Shown: positions 17,855-26,798, counted from the first letter of the stretch. The stretch is 64,000 nt of DNA from Bacteroidales bacterium (GCA_024401335.1 JAKSLH010000008.1:36103-100102); one strand, 5' to 3'. Numbers and translations are program-made. The notes: generated from the sequence alone by a model not told the origin.

Positions 17855-19333
17855 ATGAAAGTTTGTTTAAAATATATTCTCTTTGTAACAGTCCTTTTGT
17901 TCTCTTCTTGCCATAACAAGCCAGACAATGTGACAAGAGTCGATCAGTTTCCTCCTATATTCCCCGATTATGTCGATGTTACAATTCCTGTTGGTATTGC
18001 ACCGCTCAATTTTAATGTTGTTTCTAATGGTGATAATGTTCCTTGTGTCGATGTAATTGTAAAGGGCAGCATAGCTGGCGAACTACATTCTAATGGCTCT
18101 CTGGCTCAATTCGATATTGACGATTGGCAAAGTCTTGTTGCTTCTAACATTGGTGGACACCTTGCTGTTACTGTATGCGCATATGTCGAAGGCAAATGGA
18201 TTCAGTACAATGATTTCTCTATCAATATAAGCGAACATCTTCTTGATGATTGGGGACTAACATACCGACGTATCGCTCCTGGATATGAGGTCTATAGCAA
18301 GATGGGCATATATCAGCGAGAACTTAGTTCATTCGATGAGTTCGCAATTATTGAAAACTCTAACGTTTATGGTATGTGTGTCAATTGCCACACCTCTAAT
18401 AGGGCTAATCCCAACCAGATCGTTTTTCATGTTCGAGGTGATCATGGCGCTACGATGATACAACTCGATGGCAAACGTGAATGGCTTAAGGCTCTAAATG
18501 ATAGTATAGGTGGATCTATGGTCTACCCATACTGGCATCCTTCTGGACGATATTGTGCTTTCTCTACTAATCAGACTCGACAAGGTTTTCATGTTTCTGA
18601 CCTCAATCGTATCGAGGTATTTGACATGTCTTCTGACATACTTGTTTATAATCCCACTACTCATGAGATTGTTTGGGATTCTTTGCTGACGACTAAGGAC
18701 TGGTCCGAGAACTGTCCAGTGTTCTCGCCCGATGGAAAGAAGCTTTATTTCATCACTTGTTGTCAGCAATCTTATCCTATGCATTATAAGGATGAGAAAT
18801 ACAACTTGTGTAGCATTGACTTCAACCCAGATGACGGCACATTTGGCGACAAAGTCGACACGCTCTTCAATGCCGTTGCCATAGGCAAAAGTCTAACCTG
18901 GCCAAAACCTTCATATGACGGGAAACACCTTCTGTTTACACTCATAGACTATGGATATTTCAGTATATGGCACAGAGAAGCAGAACAATGGATATTAGAT
19001 ATACAGACGGGCAAAGCGCGCCCTATTGATGAGATTAACAGCAATGAATCTGATAGCTTTCATAATTGGAGTAGCAACAGCCGATGGATAGTATTCACCT
19101 CACGTCGCGCAAACGGCCTCTATTCTCAACTATTTCTAGCATCAATAGATGAGAACGGACAGGCAACTAAACCATTCTTATTACCTCAGAAAAACCCTCT
19201 AGAGTATTACGAAAACACTTTATTCTCATTCAACACTCCAGACTTCACAAAAAAAAGAGTGTCATTTGATTCAAAAACAGCATACAAAGAAATACTATCA
19301 GATAATAGAACCCAAACTAAAGTCAGAGAGTAA
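17855..19333 (+). CDS. TolB/PD40-like propeller lipoprotein with a CxxCH motif
   Basis: Lipoprotein of 492 residues with lipobox ending at C19 (LLFSSC). A beta-rich N-terminal domain (about 30-130) precedes a CVNCH motif (C175, C178, H179), the c-type haem-attachment pattern. The C-terminal half shows TolB-like propeller repeats: PYWHPSGRYCAFSTN, NCPVFSPDGKKLYFITC, WPKPSYDGKHLLFTL and WSSNSRWIVFTSRR. Homologs are often labelled TolB-like or cytochrome-like. Whether haem is bound is unknown, since only one motif is present. It follows the DUF6057-like gene by 11 bases, suggesting the two work together. The corresponding gene on the left would lie beyond the window edge. Confidence 0.75.
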   Translation: MKVCLKYILFVTVLLFSSCHNKPDNVTRVDQFPPIFPDYVDVTIPVGIAPLNFNVVSNGDNVPCVDVIVKGSIAGELHSNGSLAQFDIDDWQSLVASNIGGHLAVTVCAYVEGKWIQYNDFSINISEHLLDDWGLTYRRIAPGYEVYSKMGIYQRELSSFDEFAIIENSNVYGMCVNCHTSNRANPNQIVFHVRGDHGATMIQLDGKREWLKALNDSIGGSMVYPYWHPSGRYCAFSTNQTRQGFHVSDLNRIEVFDMSSDILVYNPTTHEIVWDSLLTTKDWSENCPVFSPDGKKLYFITCCQQSYPMHYKDEKYNLCSIDFNPDDGTFGDKVDTLFNAVAIGKSLTWPKPSYDGKHLLFTLIDYGYFSIWHREAEQWILDIQTGKARPIDEINSNESDSFHNWSSNSRWIVFTSRRANGLYSQLFLASIDENGQATKPFLLPQKNPLEYYENTLFSFNTPDFTKKRVSFDSKTAYKEILSDNRTQTKVRE

Positions 19334-19435
19334 ATTTCAAACACGACATACCATAAATTCCGGAACGCGAGAAGTTAGGCCATTATTCCCGCTTTATAAT
19401 AGCCCCAAATCAACTCTATCTTTTATACTAACACC

Positions 19436-19478
19436 TAAAACAAGAAAGCCTCTGCAACATTAGTTACAGAGGCTTTCT
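19436..19478 (-). terminator. Terminator of asnA
   Basis: A perfect 12-bp stem (AGAAAGCCTCTG at 19443-19454, CAGAGGCTTTCT at 19467-19478) is followed on the minus strand by a TTGTTTT tail. It lies 30 bases past the asnA stop. The plus-strand side has no T-run, so it mainly serves asnA. Confidence 0.85.
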
Positions 19479-19508
19479 CTTAAAAATATAATCGTGTTAG
19501 TACATTTA

Positions 19509-20546
19509 TCAGATAAGAGGTATGTTGTTCTTTGAACAAGTAGCACGCATGTCATCTGGCCAGATGCTTGCCTGAATCTCTCCGATATGTGCCTTACGCA
19601 AGTAATACATGCAGAGACGGCTCTGACCTATACCGCCACCTATCGAAAGTGGCAACGAACCTTCAAGAAGACGCTTGTGGAAATAAAGCTCCTTGCGCTG
19701 TTCCTGACCCTTTATCTTAAGCTGACGCTCGAGAGCGGCCTTGTCAACACGGATACCCATAGAACTTATCTCAAACGATCTGCCAAGAACGTCATTCCAT
19801 ACCAGAATATCACCATTAAGACCCTTGTATCCGTCGGAATTTTCTGTTGACCAGTCGTCATAGTCAGGAGCTCTACCATCATGTGGCTCGCCTGACGAGA
19901 GTTCGCCACCGATACCCATGATAAAGACAGCACCATACTGCTTTGTTATCTTATCCTCACGTTCTTTTGGAGTGAGGCCTGGATACATCTTCAAGAGTTC
20001 CTCTGCATGAACGAAATGGATGTCGTCTGGCAACTGTGGAACCAACTCAGGGTATCGTTCATATACAACATATTCAGTACGCTTTATGGCACCATAGATG
20101 CGACGAACTACCGCTTTGAGGAAGTCGAGATTACGATTTTCCTTTGACATCGTCATCTCCCAGTCCCACTGGTCAACATACAACGAGTGGATATTATCAA
20201 GTTCCTCATCGGAACGGATAGCATTCATATCTGTGTATATACCATACCCCTCTTCAATACCATAATCGGCAAGAATCATACGCTTCCACTTAGCAAGTGA
20301 GTGTACAACCTCCGCCTTCTGATCAGCAAGATCCTTGATAGGGAAAGTAACAGCACGTTCTACTCCGTTAAGGTCATCATTAAGACCTGTCCCCTTCATC
20401 ACGAAAAGAGGAGCTGTAACACGACGCAAACGCAATTCTGCGGCCAAATTATGCTGGAAGAAGTCCTTGATAAACTGAATGCCCAACTCCGTCTGTCTTA
20501 GGTCGAGCAGAGGCTTATATCCCTTAGGTATATATAAATTTCCCAT
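19509..20546 (-). CDS. asnA: Aspartate--ammonia ligase
   Basis: Ammonia-dependent asparagine synthetase of 345 residues, a normal length for AsnA. It makes asparagine from aspartate, ammonia and ATP in the cytoplasm and has a class II aminoacyl-tRNA-synthetase-like fold. Recognisable parts are VTAPLFVMKGTGLNDDLNGVE near the N-terminus, HSLYVDQWDWE in the middle and the C-terminal GGGIGQSRLCMYYLRKAHIGE, where the motif 3 arginine lies. It is a single-gene unit with its own promoter (-7 box at 20589-20596) and terminator (19436-19478). Context gives no link to the neighbouring receptor locus. Confidence 0.97.
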   Translation of the reverse strand: MGNLYIPKGYKPLLDLRQTELGIQFIKDFFQHNLAAELRLRRVTAPLFVMKGTGLNDDLNGVERAVTFPIKDLADQKAEVVHSLAKWKRMILADYGIEEGYGIYTDMNAIRSDEELDNIHSLYVDQWDWEMTMSKENRNLDFLKAVVRRIYGAIKRTEYVVYERYPELVPQLPDDIHFVHAEELLKMYPGLTPKEREDKITKQYGAVFIMGIGGELSSGEPHDGRAPDYDDWSTENSDGYKGLNGDILVWNDVLGRSFEISSMGIRVDKAALERQLKIKGQEQRKELYFHKRLLEGSLPLSIGGGIGQSRLCMYYLRKAHIGEIQASIWPDDMRATCSKNNIPLI

Positions 20547-20588
20547 TGCGGTAGTACGGATAATATCAATTTGTAATTAAATGCACTG

Positions 20589-20613
20589 CAAATGTATCAC
20601 TTTTTTACGTGAT
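20589..20613 (-). promoter_or_regulatory. asnA promoter with overlapping dyad
   Basis: TACATTTG on the minus strand (20589-20596) is a full -7 box about 43 bases before the asnA ATG; the -33 box is poor (TGTT-like). A dyad ATCAC-8-GTGAT (20596-20613) lies between the two boxes and might be an operator. Confidence 0.6.
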
Positions 20614-20704
20614 TAAACATAAACCACTGCTATTTTTTTAGAAGAATATAACAAAAAGTACTATTTCCAGTATTACACTTATAAAAATCGATACCAGAAC
20701 ACAA

Positions 20705-20736
20705 CAAAAAAGGAACGCACATAGTACGTTCCTTTT
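20705..20736 (-). terminator. Terminator of the rnf operon
   Basis: AAAAGGAACG (20708-20717) pairs perfectly with CGTTCCTTTT (20727-20736), followed on the minus strand by a T-run. It lies about 30 bases past the rnfA stop. Confidence 0.88.
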
Positions 20737-20764
20737 GCTATTTAGACAATCGTCGATCGACCGA

Positions 20765-21361
20765 TTATACCAAACCTGAGAAGCCGATGAAGGCAAGAGC
20801 CATGATACCGGCAACGATAAGAGCGATAGGCATACCCTTCATTCCCTCTGGAATATCCATAAGCTCGAGATGTTCACGAACACCGGCAAAAAGGATAAGA
20901 GCGAGAGCGAAACCTATTGCAGTAGCTATTGCATATACAACACCGCTCAAGAGAGTAGCCTCTGGAAGGCCCTGGAGGTTGTATGTACCGTCACCTACCA
21001 TGATTGCGACACCGAGAATGCAGCAGTTAGTAGTGATAAGTGGAAGGAACACACCGAGAGCCTGATAGAGAGAAGGAGATACCTTCTTGAGGATAATCTC
21101 AACCATCTGCACGAGAGCTGCGATGATGAGGATAAACGCTATAGTCTGGAGATACTTTAGATCAAAAGGCTCAAGTAAGCACTTCTGAACAAGATAAGTA
21201 ACAACAGTAGCGATGGTGAGCACGAAAGTAACAGCAGCGCCCATGCCAGCAGCTGTGCTGACCTTCTTCGACACGCCAAGGAAAGGACAGATGCCGAGGA
21301 ACTGAGACAAAACAACGTTATTGACGAAGATTGCCGATATGACTATCAATATATATTCCAT
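20765..21361 (-). CDS. rnfA: Rnf complex subunit RnfA
   Basis: Integral membrane subunit of 198 residues with six hydrophobic segments. The family pattern NNVVLSQFLGICPFLGVSKK lies near the N-terminus and TTNCCILGVAIM in the middle; RnfA and RnfE hold a shared 2Fe-2S cluster within the membrane through such cysteines. It is part of the ferredoxin:NAD+ oxidoreductase that couples electron transfer to ion export. It is the last gene of the rseC-rnfBCDGEA run, only 3 bases after rnfE, and is followed by the terminator at 20705-20736. Confidence 0.97.
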   Translation of the reverse strand: MEYILIVISAIFVNNVVLSQFLGICPFLGVSKKVSTAAGMGAAVTFVLTIATVVTYLVQKCLLEPFDLKYLQTIAFILIIAALVQMVEIILKKVSPSLYQALGVFLPLITTNCCILGVAIMVGDGTYNLQGLPEATLLSGVVYAIATAIGFALALILFAGVREHLELMDIPEGMKGMPIALIVAGIMALAFIGFSGLV

Positions 21362-21364
21362 AAC

Positions 21365-21949
21365 TTATGCCTTTCTTATTTTATTAACGATAGCGATAAG
21401 GTAGCCAAGCACGATGAAAGCGCCAGGTGCCAACACGAAAGCGAGAGCACCATATTCGCTACTCCACAAGTCAATGCCGAAGATGTTACCCGAGCCGAGA
21501 AGTTCGCGGCAAGCACCAAGAAGTGTCAGAGCGAATGTAAAGCCGAGACCCATACCGATGCCATCGAACATTGAGTCGAGAGGTGTATTCTTCACAGCGA
21601 AAGCCTCAGCGCGGCCAAGCACGATACAGTTAACCACAATAAGCGGAATAAACAGACCGAGCGAAGCGTAGAGTGAAGGCAGATAAGCCTGCATCAGCAT
21701 CTGAAGCACTGTTACGAATGTAGCGATAACTACGATAAATGATGGGATGCGCACCATATCTGGAACGATTCTCTTGATTGCCGAGAGCACCACGTTACTG
21801 CAGATAAGCACGAAGGTGGTAGCCAAGCCCATACCCAAGCCGTTGACGGCCGAAGTTGTCGTACCAAGAGTAGGACACATACCGAGAAGAAGAACGAATG
21901 TAGGGTTCTCCTTGACAAGTCCGTTGAGTATTATCTTAAACTTATTCAT
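21365..21949 (-). CDS. rnfE: Rnf complex subunit RnfE
   Basis: Membrane subunit of 194 residues, a paralog of RnfA. ENPTFVLLLGMCPTLGTTTSA and VVNCIVLGRAEAFA carry the paired cysteines used for the intramembrane iron-sulfur cluster. The ATG at 21949 is preferred: it gives the family-typical MNKFKIILNG start and has AAAGGA just upstream, while the longer frame would need a TTG at 21961. It lies between rnfG (22 bases upstream) and rnfA (3 bases downstream). Confidence 0.96.
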   Translation of the reverse strand: MNKFKIILNGLVKENPTFVLLLGMCPTLGTTTSAVNGLGMGLATTFVLICSNVVLSAIKRIVPDMVRIPSFIVVIATFVTVLQMLMQAYLPSLYASLGLFIPLIVVNCIVLGRAEAFAVKNTPLDSMFDGIGMGLGFTFALTLLGACRELLGSGNIFGIDLWSSEYGALAFVLAPGAFIVLGYLIAIVNKIRKA

Positions 21950-21971
21950 TTCCTTTGTCAATTATGGGTTA

Positions 21972-22649
21972 TTACTCCGCAACAGCAGTGGAATCATTCT
22001 CCTGTGCTACAGGTGTCTCTGGAACTGCAGGAGTAGCCTTCGACGTTGCACCCGTTGAAACGTTAGAACTAAACAGGGCATTATACTCGAGGTTGATAGC
22101 CTTGAGGAATGCACGGCTAGTAATTGTCGATGCTGTGATGGCATCTATCTCACCGCCGTCCTTGCTTACTGTAAGATTGCTCTTGCCTGGGTTTTTGCCA
22201 ACCACGTTGCTCTTAGGATGATTAGCCTCATCCTTGAACCACTCAGGAGCCTGAGCACCAAGACCTGGAGTCTCGCTATGCTTAAGTACCTCATAACCGA
22301 GGATATTACCCTCTGCATCAAAACCCACAAGAACTGTCAAATCAGGAGAAAAGCCCTGCACAGCAGTCTTGACAGCTCTACCGAGCTGCTTGCCATTCTG
22401 TTCTGCAGTATAGACTACAAACTGCTGCTTATCATTGTTGATGGTATCTATCTTGCTTACAGAAAGGGCACCTTCAGCATCAGGGCCAAGGATAACCTTC
22501 TTGATACCATTTTCAAGGTTCTGCTGTTCGATAGCTGCGATAGGGTCTTTAGTGACCTCGTTCATCACACCAAGGAGAGCAGCTGCGATGATTGCGATAC
22601 CAGTGAGCACAATCACCATATTAGGCAATGTTGATTCTAGCTTTTTCAT
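21972..22649 (-). CDS. rnfG: Rnf complex subunit RnfG (covalent FMN)
   Basis: Subunit of 225 residues with one N-terminal membrane anchor and a periplasmic FMN-binding domain. The flavinylation region reads DAITASTITS, a variant of the usual SGATxT pattern, followed by an extra Ala/Thr/Glu-rich C-terminal tail. The ATG at 22649 overlaps the rnfD stop as ATGA, pointing to coupled translation; an earlier in-frame start at 22685 would overlap rnfD by 40 bases and is not favoured. It carries electrons between RnfD and the remaining membrane subunits. Confidence 0.95.
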   Translation of the reverse strand: MKKLESTLPNMVIVLTGIAIIAAALLGVMNEVTKDPIAAIEQQNLENGIKKVILGPDAEGALSVSKIDTINNDKQQFVVYTAEQNGKQLGRAVKTAVQGFSPDLTVLVGFDAEGNILGYEVLKHSETPGLGAQAPEWFKDEANHPKSNVVGKNPGKSNLTVSKDGGEIDAITASTITSRAFLKAINLEYNALFSSNVSTGATSKATPAVPETPVAQENDSTAVAE

Positions 22650-23626
22650 TTCTTCACTACCTCCCCGAAGCGCTTTGGTTTGCAATAAGTATTGATAAGT
22701 GGAGTCACAATGTTCATGATCAATATAGCGAACGACATACCTTCTGGATATGCACCGAAGGTACGGATAAGCATTGTGATAAGACCGATGCCCACGCCAT
22801 AGACTATCATTCCGCTATGAGACATAGGTGAAGTAACATAGTCTGTAGCCATGAAGAACGCACCGAGAAGCATACCACCGCTAAGGATATGGAACAAAGG
22901 AGAAGCGTATGTCTCAGGATCTACGCCATAGAGCAATCCACCAAAGACTGCTACTGTAGCGAGGATGCTGACAGGGATATGCCATGTGATGACCTTAGTG
23001 CAAAGCAGGAATATGCCACCGATGATAAGGCATATTGCCGAAATCTCACCAAGTGAACCGCCGATGCTACCGAGGAGAAGGTCCTGGGTAGAAGGAAGTC
23101 CTGCTATCTCACTGATAGGAGTGCCGCTCTTGACACTTTCCTTGAGGAGTCCAAGAGGTGTCGCACCTGTTGCACCATCAACCTCAGAAGAAGGCACAGG
23201 CCAAGATGTCATCTGAGCAGGGAAAGATACAAGAAGGAACACACGACCGAGGATCGCTGGATTAGCAATGTTCTGGCCGAGACCACCGAATGTCATCTTA
23301 CCAATGCCTATAGCCACGAGAGCGCCGACAACAACAATCCACAAAGGAAGACCGGCAGGAAGGTTAAAGGCAAGTATCAGACCAGTAACCGCAGCTGAAC
23401 CGTCGGTAACTGTTGTAGGAACTTTTAGAATGAATTTCTGAATGAGGAACTCAATGAGTACGCATGACACAATAGAAGTCAAGACGACCGACAGAGCGCC
23501 CAAACCGAAGAACCACACTGAAGCAGCCAAAGCTGGCAACAGGGCAATTACGACTCCATACATATTGCGCTTAACGGAATCATCGCCATGCACATGTGGG
23601 GAAGGAGCTACTGTTAATGTATTCAT
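22646..23626 (-). CDS. rnfD: Rnf complex subunit RnfD (covalent FMN)
   Basis: Polytopic membrane protein of 326 residues with about nine to ten hydrophobic segments. The flavin attachment site is visible as DGATGATPLG, in which the last threonine takes FMN through a phosphoester bond. PHVHGDDSVKRNMYGVVIALLPA at the N-terminus and ATDYVTSPMSHSG near the C-terminus are typical of RnfD/NqrB. It starts 43 bases after rnfC and its stop overlaps the rnfG start. Confidence 0.97.
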   Translation of the reverse strand: MNTLTVAPSPHVHGDDSVKRNMYGVVIALLPALAASVWFFGLGALSVVLTSIVSCVLIEFLIQKFILKVPTTVTDGSAAVTGLILAFNLPAGLPLWIVVVGALVAIGIGKMTFGGLGQNIANPAILGRVFLLVSFPAQMTSWPVPSSEVDGATGATPLGLLKESVKSGTPISEIAGLPSTQDLLLGSIGGSLGEISAICLIIGGIFLLCTKVITWHIPVSILATVAVFGGLLYGVDPETYASPLFHILSGGMLLGAFFMATDYVTSPMSHSGMIVYGVGIGLITMLIRTFGAYPEGMSFAILIMNIVTPLINTYCKPKRFGEVVKK

Positions 23627-23669
23627 TATAATTAATTGATAATTAATAATAGACTATTGAAATTTGATA

Positions 23670-25058
23670 TTATGCCTTAGGAGCTTCTGCTGCCTTTGCG
23701 GCTTCAGCGGCTGCCTTTGCGGCTGCTGCACGAGCACGCATGATGCCCATCACCTTAGCCTTGCCAAGACGAACATAGTCGAGCAAAGGACGGTTAGAAG
23801 GGCAAGTGAAGCTACAAGAGCCACATTCGATACAGTCTGCTATATGATTCTCTTCTGCCATGTCCCAGAGGCTCTTTGCAGACACCTTAGAGAGCAAGAA
23901 TGGCTCAAGACCCATAGGGCAAACAGATACGCACTTAGCGCAACGAATACAGTTGGCAATCTCGCCTCGCTTCGACTCCTTCTTGTTCATCAAAAGGATA
24001 CCAGAAGAACCCTTATGGATTGGCACATCAATAGTAGCGAAGGCACGTCCCATCATAGGACCACCGCCGATAATCTTCTCGCAGTCTTCTGGAACACCGC
24101 CAGCGGCCTCGATAAGGGCCTTGACAGGAGTACCAATACGAGCCCAGAAGTTTGAAGGATTCTGAAGTGGCTTACCTGTTACGCAAACTACACGTTCGAT
24201 AAGTGGCTTGTTCTTCTGAACTGCCTCATATACGGCATAAGCTGTACCCACATTCTGAACTACAGCGCCTACAGATATAGGAAGAGCTCCACTTGCGACC
24301 TGACGGCCAATACAAGCATCGATGAGCTGCTTCTCACCTCCCTGTGGGTATTTCATCTTGAGAGGCTGAACATGTATGCCAGGATAACTTGCTGCAATCT
24401 TAGAGAGAAGGTCAATAGCGTCCTTCTTATTGTTTTCGATACCGATATAGGCATCGCTGACACCTATAGCCTTCATGAGGATCTTCACACCGATAAGTAT
24501 CTCCTCGCTCTTTTCGAGCATAAGGCGATGGTCGGCAGTAAGATAAGGCTCACACTCTACACCATTGATGATAAGAGCCTGTGCCTGACCTGGCTTAACA
24601 GCGAGCTTCACCTGAGCAGGGAAACGAGCGCCGCCCATACCTACGATACCCATCTCACCGATCTTCTTGACAATCTCCTCGGCCGAAAGTGTAATATCAC
24701 GCTTAATACCCGCTGATCGGTCGATAGTCTCGAGCCATTCGTCACCTTCTACAGCAATAGTGATCATCATAGCAGGCTTACCGTCATCACCAGTAGTAGC
24801 CTCGATCTTCTTCACCTTACCGGAGAATGGAGAGTGGATGTTGGCAGATACGAATCCGCCTGCCTGAGCAAGCAGCTGACCGACTTTCACGTCGTCACCA
24901 ACTGCAACAACAGGCTGTGCTGGAGCACCGATATGCTGAGCGACAGGGATCTTAACCTCCTTGATATCCTCAGGCAGATGGAACTCCTTTATAGCATTTC
25001 CGGCTGAGAGCTTATTCTCTTCCGGATGAATACCACCTATTGAAAATGTCTTCAACAT
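23670..25058 (-). CDS. rnfC: Rnf complex subunit RnfC
   Basis: Soluble subunit of 462 residues that binds NADH and FMN at the membrane surface. GMGGARFPAQVK is the flavin/NADH site region. Two 4Fe-4S motifs lie at C370-C373-C376-C380 and C409-C412-C415-C419. The last 25 residues are an Ala/Lys-rich tail, shorter than the long repeats of enterobacterial RnfC. A tandem 7-bp repeat lies in the gap before its start (25071-25105). Confidence 0.97.
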   Translation of the reverse strand: MLKTFSIGGIHPEENKLSAGNAIKEFHLPEDIKEVKIPVAQHIGAPAQPVVAVGDDVKVGQLLAQAGGFVSANIHSPFSGKVKKIEATTGDDGKPAMMITIAVEGDEWLETIDRSAGIKRDITLSAEEIVKKIGEMGIVGMGGARFPAQVKLAVKPGQAQALIINGVECEPYLTADHRLMLEKSEEILIGVKILMKAIGVSDAYIGIENNKKDAIDLLSKIAASYPGIHVQPLKMKYPQGGEKQLIDACIGRQVASGALPISVGAVVQNVGTAYAVYEAVQKNKPLIERVVCVTGKPLQNPSNFWARIGTPVKALIEAAGGVPEDCEKIIGGGPMMGRAFATIDVPIHKGSSGILLMNKKESKRGEIANCIRCAKCVSVCPMGLEPFLLSKVSAKSLWDMAEENHIADCIECGSCSFTCPSNRPLLDYVRLGKAKVMGIMRARAAAAKAAAEAAKAAEAPKA

Positions 25059-25070
25059 GATTTGTTAATT

Positions 25071-25105
25071 ACGAATTACGAAATACGAACTACGAATTAC
25101 GAAAC
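25071..25105. repeat. Five tandem 7-bp units between rnfB and rnfC
   Basis: Five consecutive copies of ACGAAnn (nn = TT, AT, CT, TT, AC) fill half of the 68-bp gap between the rnfB stop and the rnfC ATG. The array is non-coding and would be prone to slippage that changes gene spacing. Confidence 0.85.
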
Positions 25106-25126
25106 GAAGTTCGGAATACTAACATC

Positions 25127-26026
25127 CTACTGCTGTACAGCCTGTGCATCGGCAGGAGCTGCAGGAGCTGGTTTCTGTTCTGCAGGAGCAGGCTTAGCAG
25201 GTGGAGTAAAAGTAGCAGCGATAGCCTGCTTAGGGCATTCGTTGATACACATACCACAAGCCTTACACTTCTCATTGTCGATATGAGCCACATTGTTCTC
25301 AATTGTTATAGCATCGAACTTGCAGACCTTAGCACATTTGCCGCAACCGATACAAGAAGCCTTGCATGCCTTCATTGCCACAGCACCCTTGTCCTTGTTG
25401 ACACAGCTTACCCAAACACGACGAGCCTGGTCTTTTACAACACGACCCTTGTAGCGGATTTCTATGATCTGCTTAGGACAAGCCTTAGCGCAAGCACCAC
25501 ATGCTACACATTTGGCCTCATCAACTTCTGCGATACCGGTAACAGGATTAACCTTGATTGCATCGAACTGGCAGACGCTAACACAGTCGCCCAAGCCAAG
25601 ACAGCCATAAGAGCATGCTGTATCACCAGCGAAATGAGTAGATGCAATAGCGCACGATTTAGCGCCATCGTAGTTAAGAGTCTTAGGACGCTTGTCGAGA
25701 CATCCACCGCAACGCACAACGGCGAGCTTTGGAGCAGACTCAGCAACAGTCTTGCCAAGAATAGCAGCAATCTGGCTCATGACAGGAGCACCACCTACTG
25801 GGCAAACAAGTCCACTAAGATCGTCCGCCTTAGCAAGAGCCTCAGCCATAGCATGACATCCGGCATAACCGCATCCACCGCAGTTGGCACCTGGCAACAC
25901 TTCTTCTACCTCACCGATCTTTGGATCTTCATAGACCTTGAACTTCTGTGAGACAAAATAGAGGATTACCGCTGCCACACAGCCCAACACAGCAAGAACT
26001 GCAATTGTTATTAAAACAGCTTCCAT
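25127..26026 (-). CDS. rnfB: Rnf complex subunit RnfB (multi-cluster ferredoxin)
   Basis: Electron-entry subunit of 299 residues. A single N-terminal membrane anchor (about 3-28) is followed by the Fe-S domain with C49, C52, C57 and C75 in the C-x2-C-x4-C-x17-C spacing. After that come four ferredoxin-type motifs (CSYGCLGLGDCVSVC, CVACGACAKACP, CIGCGKCAKVCK, CKACGMCINECP) and a Pro/Ala-rich tail. It accepts electrons from ferredoxin. It lies 15 bases after the rseC-like gene, the usual order in Bacteroidetes. Confidence 0.97.
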   Translation of the reverse strand: MEAVLITIAVLAVLGCVAAVILYFVSQKFKVYEDPKIGEVEEVLPGANCGGCGYAGCHAMAEALAKADDLSGLVCPVGGAPVMSQIAAILGKTVAESAPKLAVVRCGGCLDKRPKTLNYDGAKSCAIASTHFAGDTACSYGCLGLGDCVSVCQFDAIKVNPVTGIAEVDEAKCVACGACAKACPKQIIEIRYKGRVVKDQARRVWVSCVNKDKGAVAMKACKASCIGCGKCAKVCKFDAITIENNVAHIDNEKCKACGMCINECPKQAIAATFTPPAKPAPAEQKPAPAAPADAQAVQQ

Positions 26027-26041
26027 GGTTTTGTTTTTCTA

Positions 26042-26470
26042 TTATTCTATTTTATTTCTTATTCTGAAAACGATGCTCTTGCGGAATTTATCACGCATCA
26101 AGTAGATTAAAAAAAAATAAGGTATCAGAACGCCGATAGCAGACAAGCCAACAGTGACGTCAGACACCCTTAAGACAGTAAGAACAACCATCACAAGCAC
26201 CATCAAGACAACAGGGACCACATAACACAAAACAACGGCTACAATTCCCATTGACTCAGAGCCAACGACTGTAACCGATTGTCCAACCTGGTATGTTTCA
26301 CCTTTATTTACAACAACCTCTATCATCTTGGATTTCTGATCGGAGGAGGAACATAACGAACGCGCTTCACACCCTGAACAAGCTGACTTGCTTAGGATCT
26401 CGACTGACATAAATTCGCCATCAAGTGATCGCACGACACCATCGTGCATTATCTCTTTACTCTCCTTCAT
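26042..26470 (-). CDS. RseC/SoxR-reducing-system-like membrane protein
   Basis: Small membrane protein (142 residues from the ATG at 26470) of the RseC family. A cysteine-rich N-terminal domain (SACSGCEARSLCSSSD) is followed by two membrane segments and a basic tail. RseC-like proteins regularly head rnf operons; a redox or assembly role is likely but unproven. The promoter at 26489-26519 overlaps the longer frame beginning at 26506, so translation must start downstream. MKESKEIMHDG at 26470 matches family N-termini best; the ATG at 26449 is an alternative and has AAGGAG 12 bases upstream. Confidence 0.88.
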   Translation of the reverse strand: MKESKEIMHDGVVRSLDGEFMSVEILSKSACSGCEARSLCSSSDQKSKMIEVVVNKGETYQVGQSVTVVGSESMGIVAVVLCYVVPVVLMVLVMVVLTVLRVSDVTVGLSAIGVLIPYFFLIYLMRDKFRKSIVFRIRNKIE

Positions 26471-26488
26471 TAGGGTCTTGTGAACATA

Positions 26489-26519
26489 CAAAAATACAAC
26501 TCCCATTTAAAATAGGAAA
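26489..26519 (-). promoter_or_regulatory. Promoter of the rseC-rnf operon
   Basis: TATTTTTG (26489-26496) is a full -7 box and TTTC (26516-26519) a one-mismatch -33 box, with a 19-base spacer on the minus strand. Transcription would start near 26482, about a dozen bases before the chosen rseC start. Confidence 0.7.
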
Positions 26520-26751
26520 CGAGCCCGAATAATTTAAAAAAGATATAAATAAGATAAAATGAGCAAACAACACCTTATAGTGCATTGTAACAATACATTA
26601 GGCACTTTACCGCATCATGTTGATATGTTGAAAAACACCTATTTTGCAAAGTTGACATTCCAAAAAGGCCTCACATTTGAACAATGGAGAATACATTATT
26701 TGTAAAAATATCTTATACCGAGTATAGAATATTAACAAAGGGTGCAGAATT
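26520..26751. other. Intergenic stretch with no recognised feature
   Basis: This AT-rich stretch lies between the rnf operon promoter and the terminator of the GH43 gene. I see no plausible gene, repeat or RNA in it. Confidence 0.6.
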
Positions 26752-26798
26752 AAAAAAAAAGAGAGTGGCAAGTGTCTGCACGGACTCTTGCCACTCTC
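26752..26798 (-). terminator. Terminator of the GH43 gene
   Basis: A perfect 12-bp stem (GAGAGTGGCAAG at 26761-26772, CTTGCCACTCTC at 26787-26798) is followed on the minus strand by nine T. It lies 26 bases after the GH43 stop. Confidence 0.92.
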
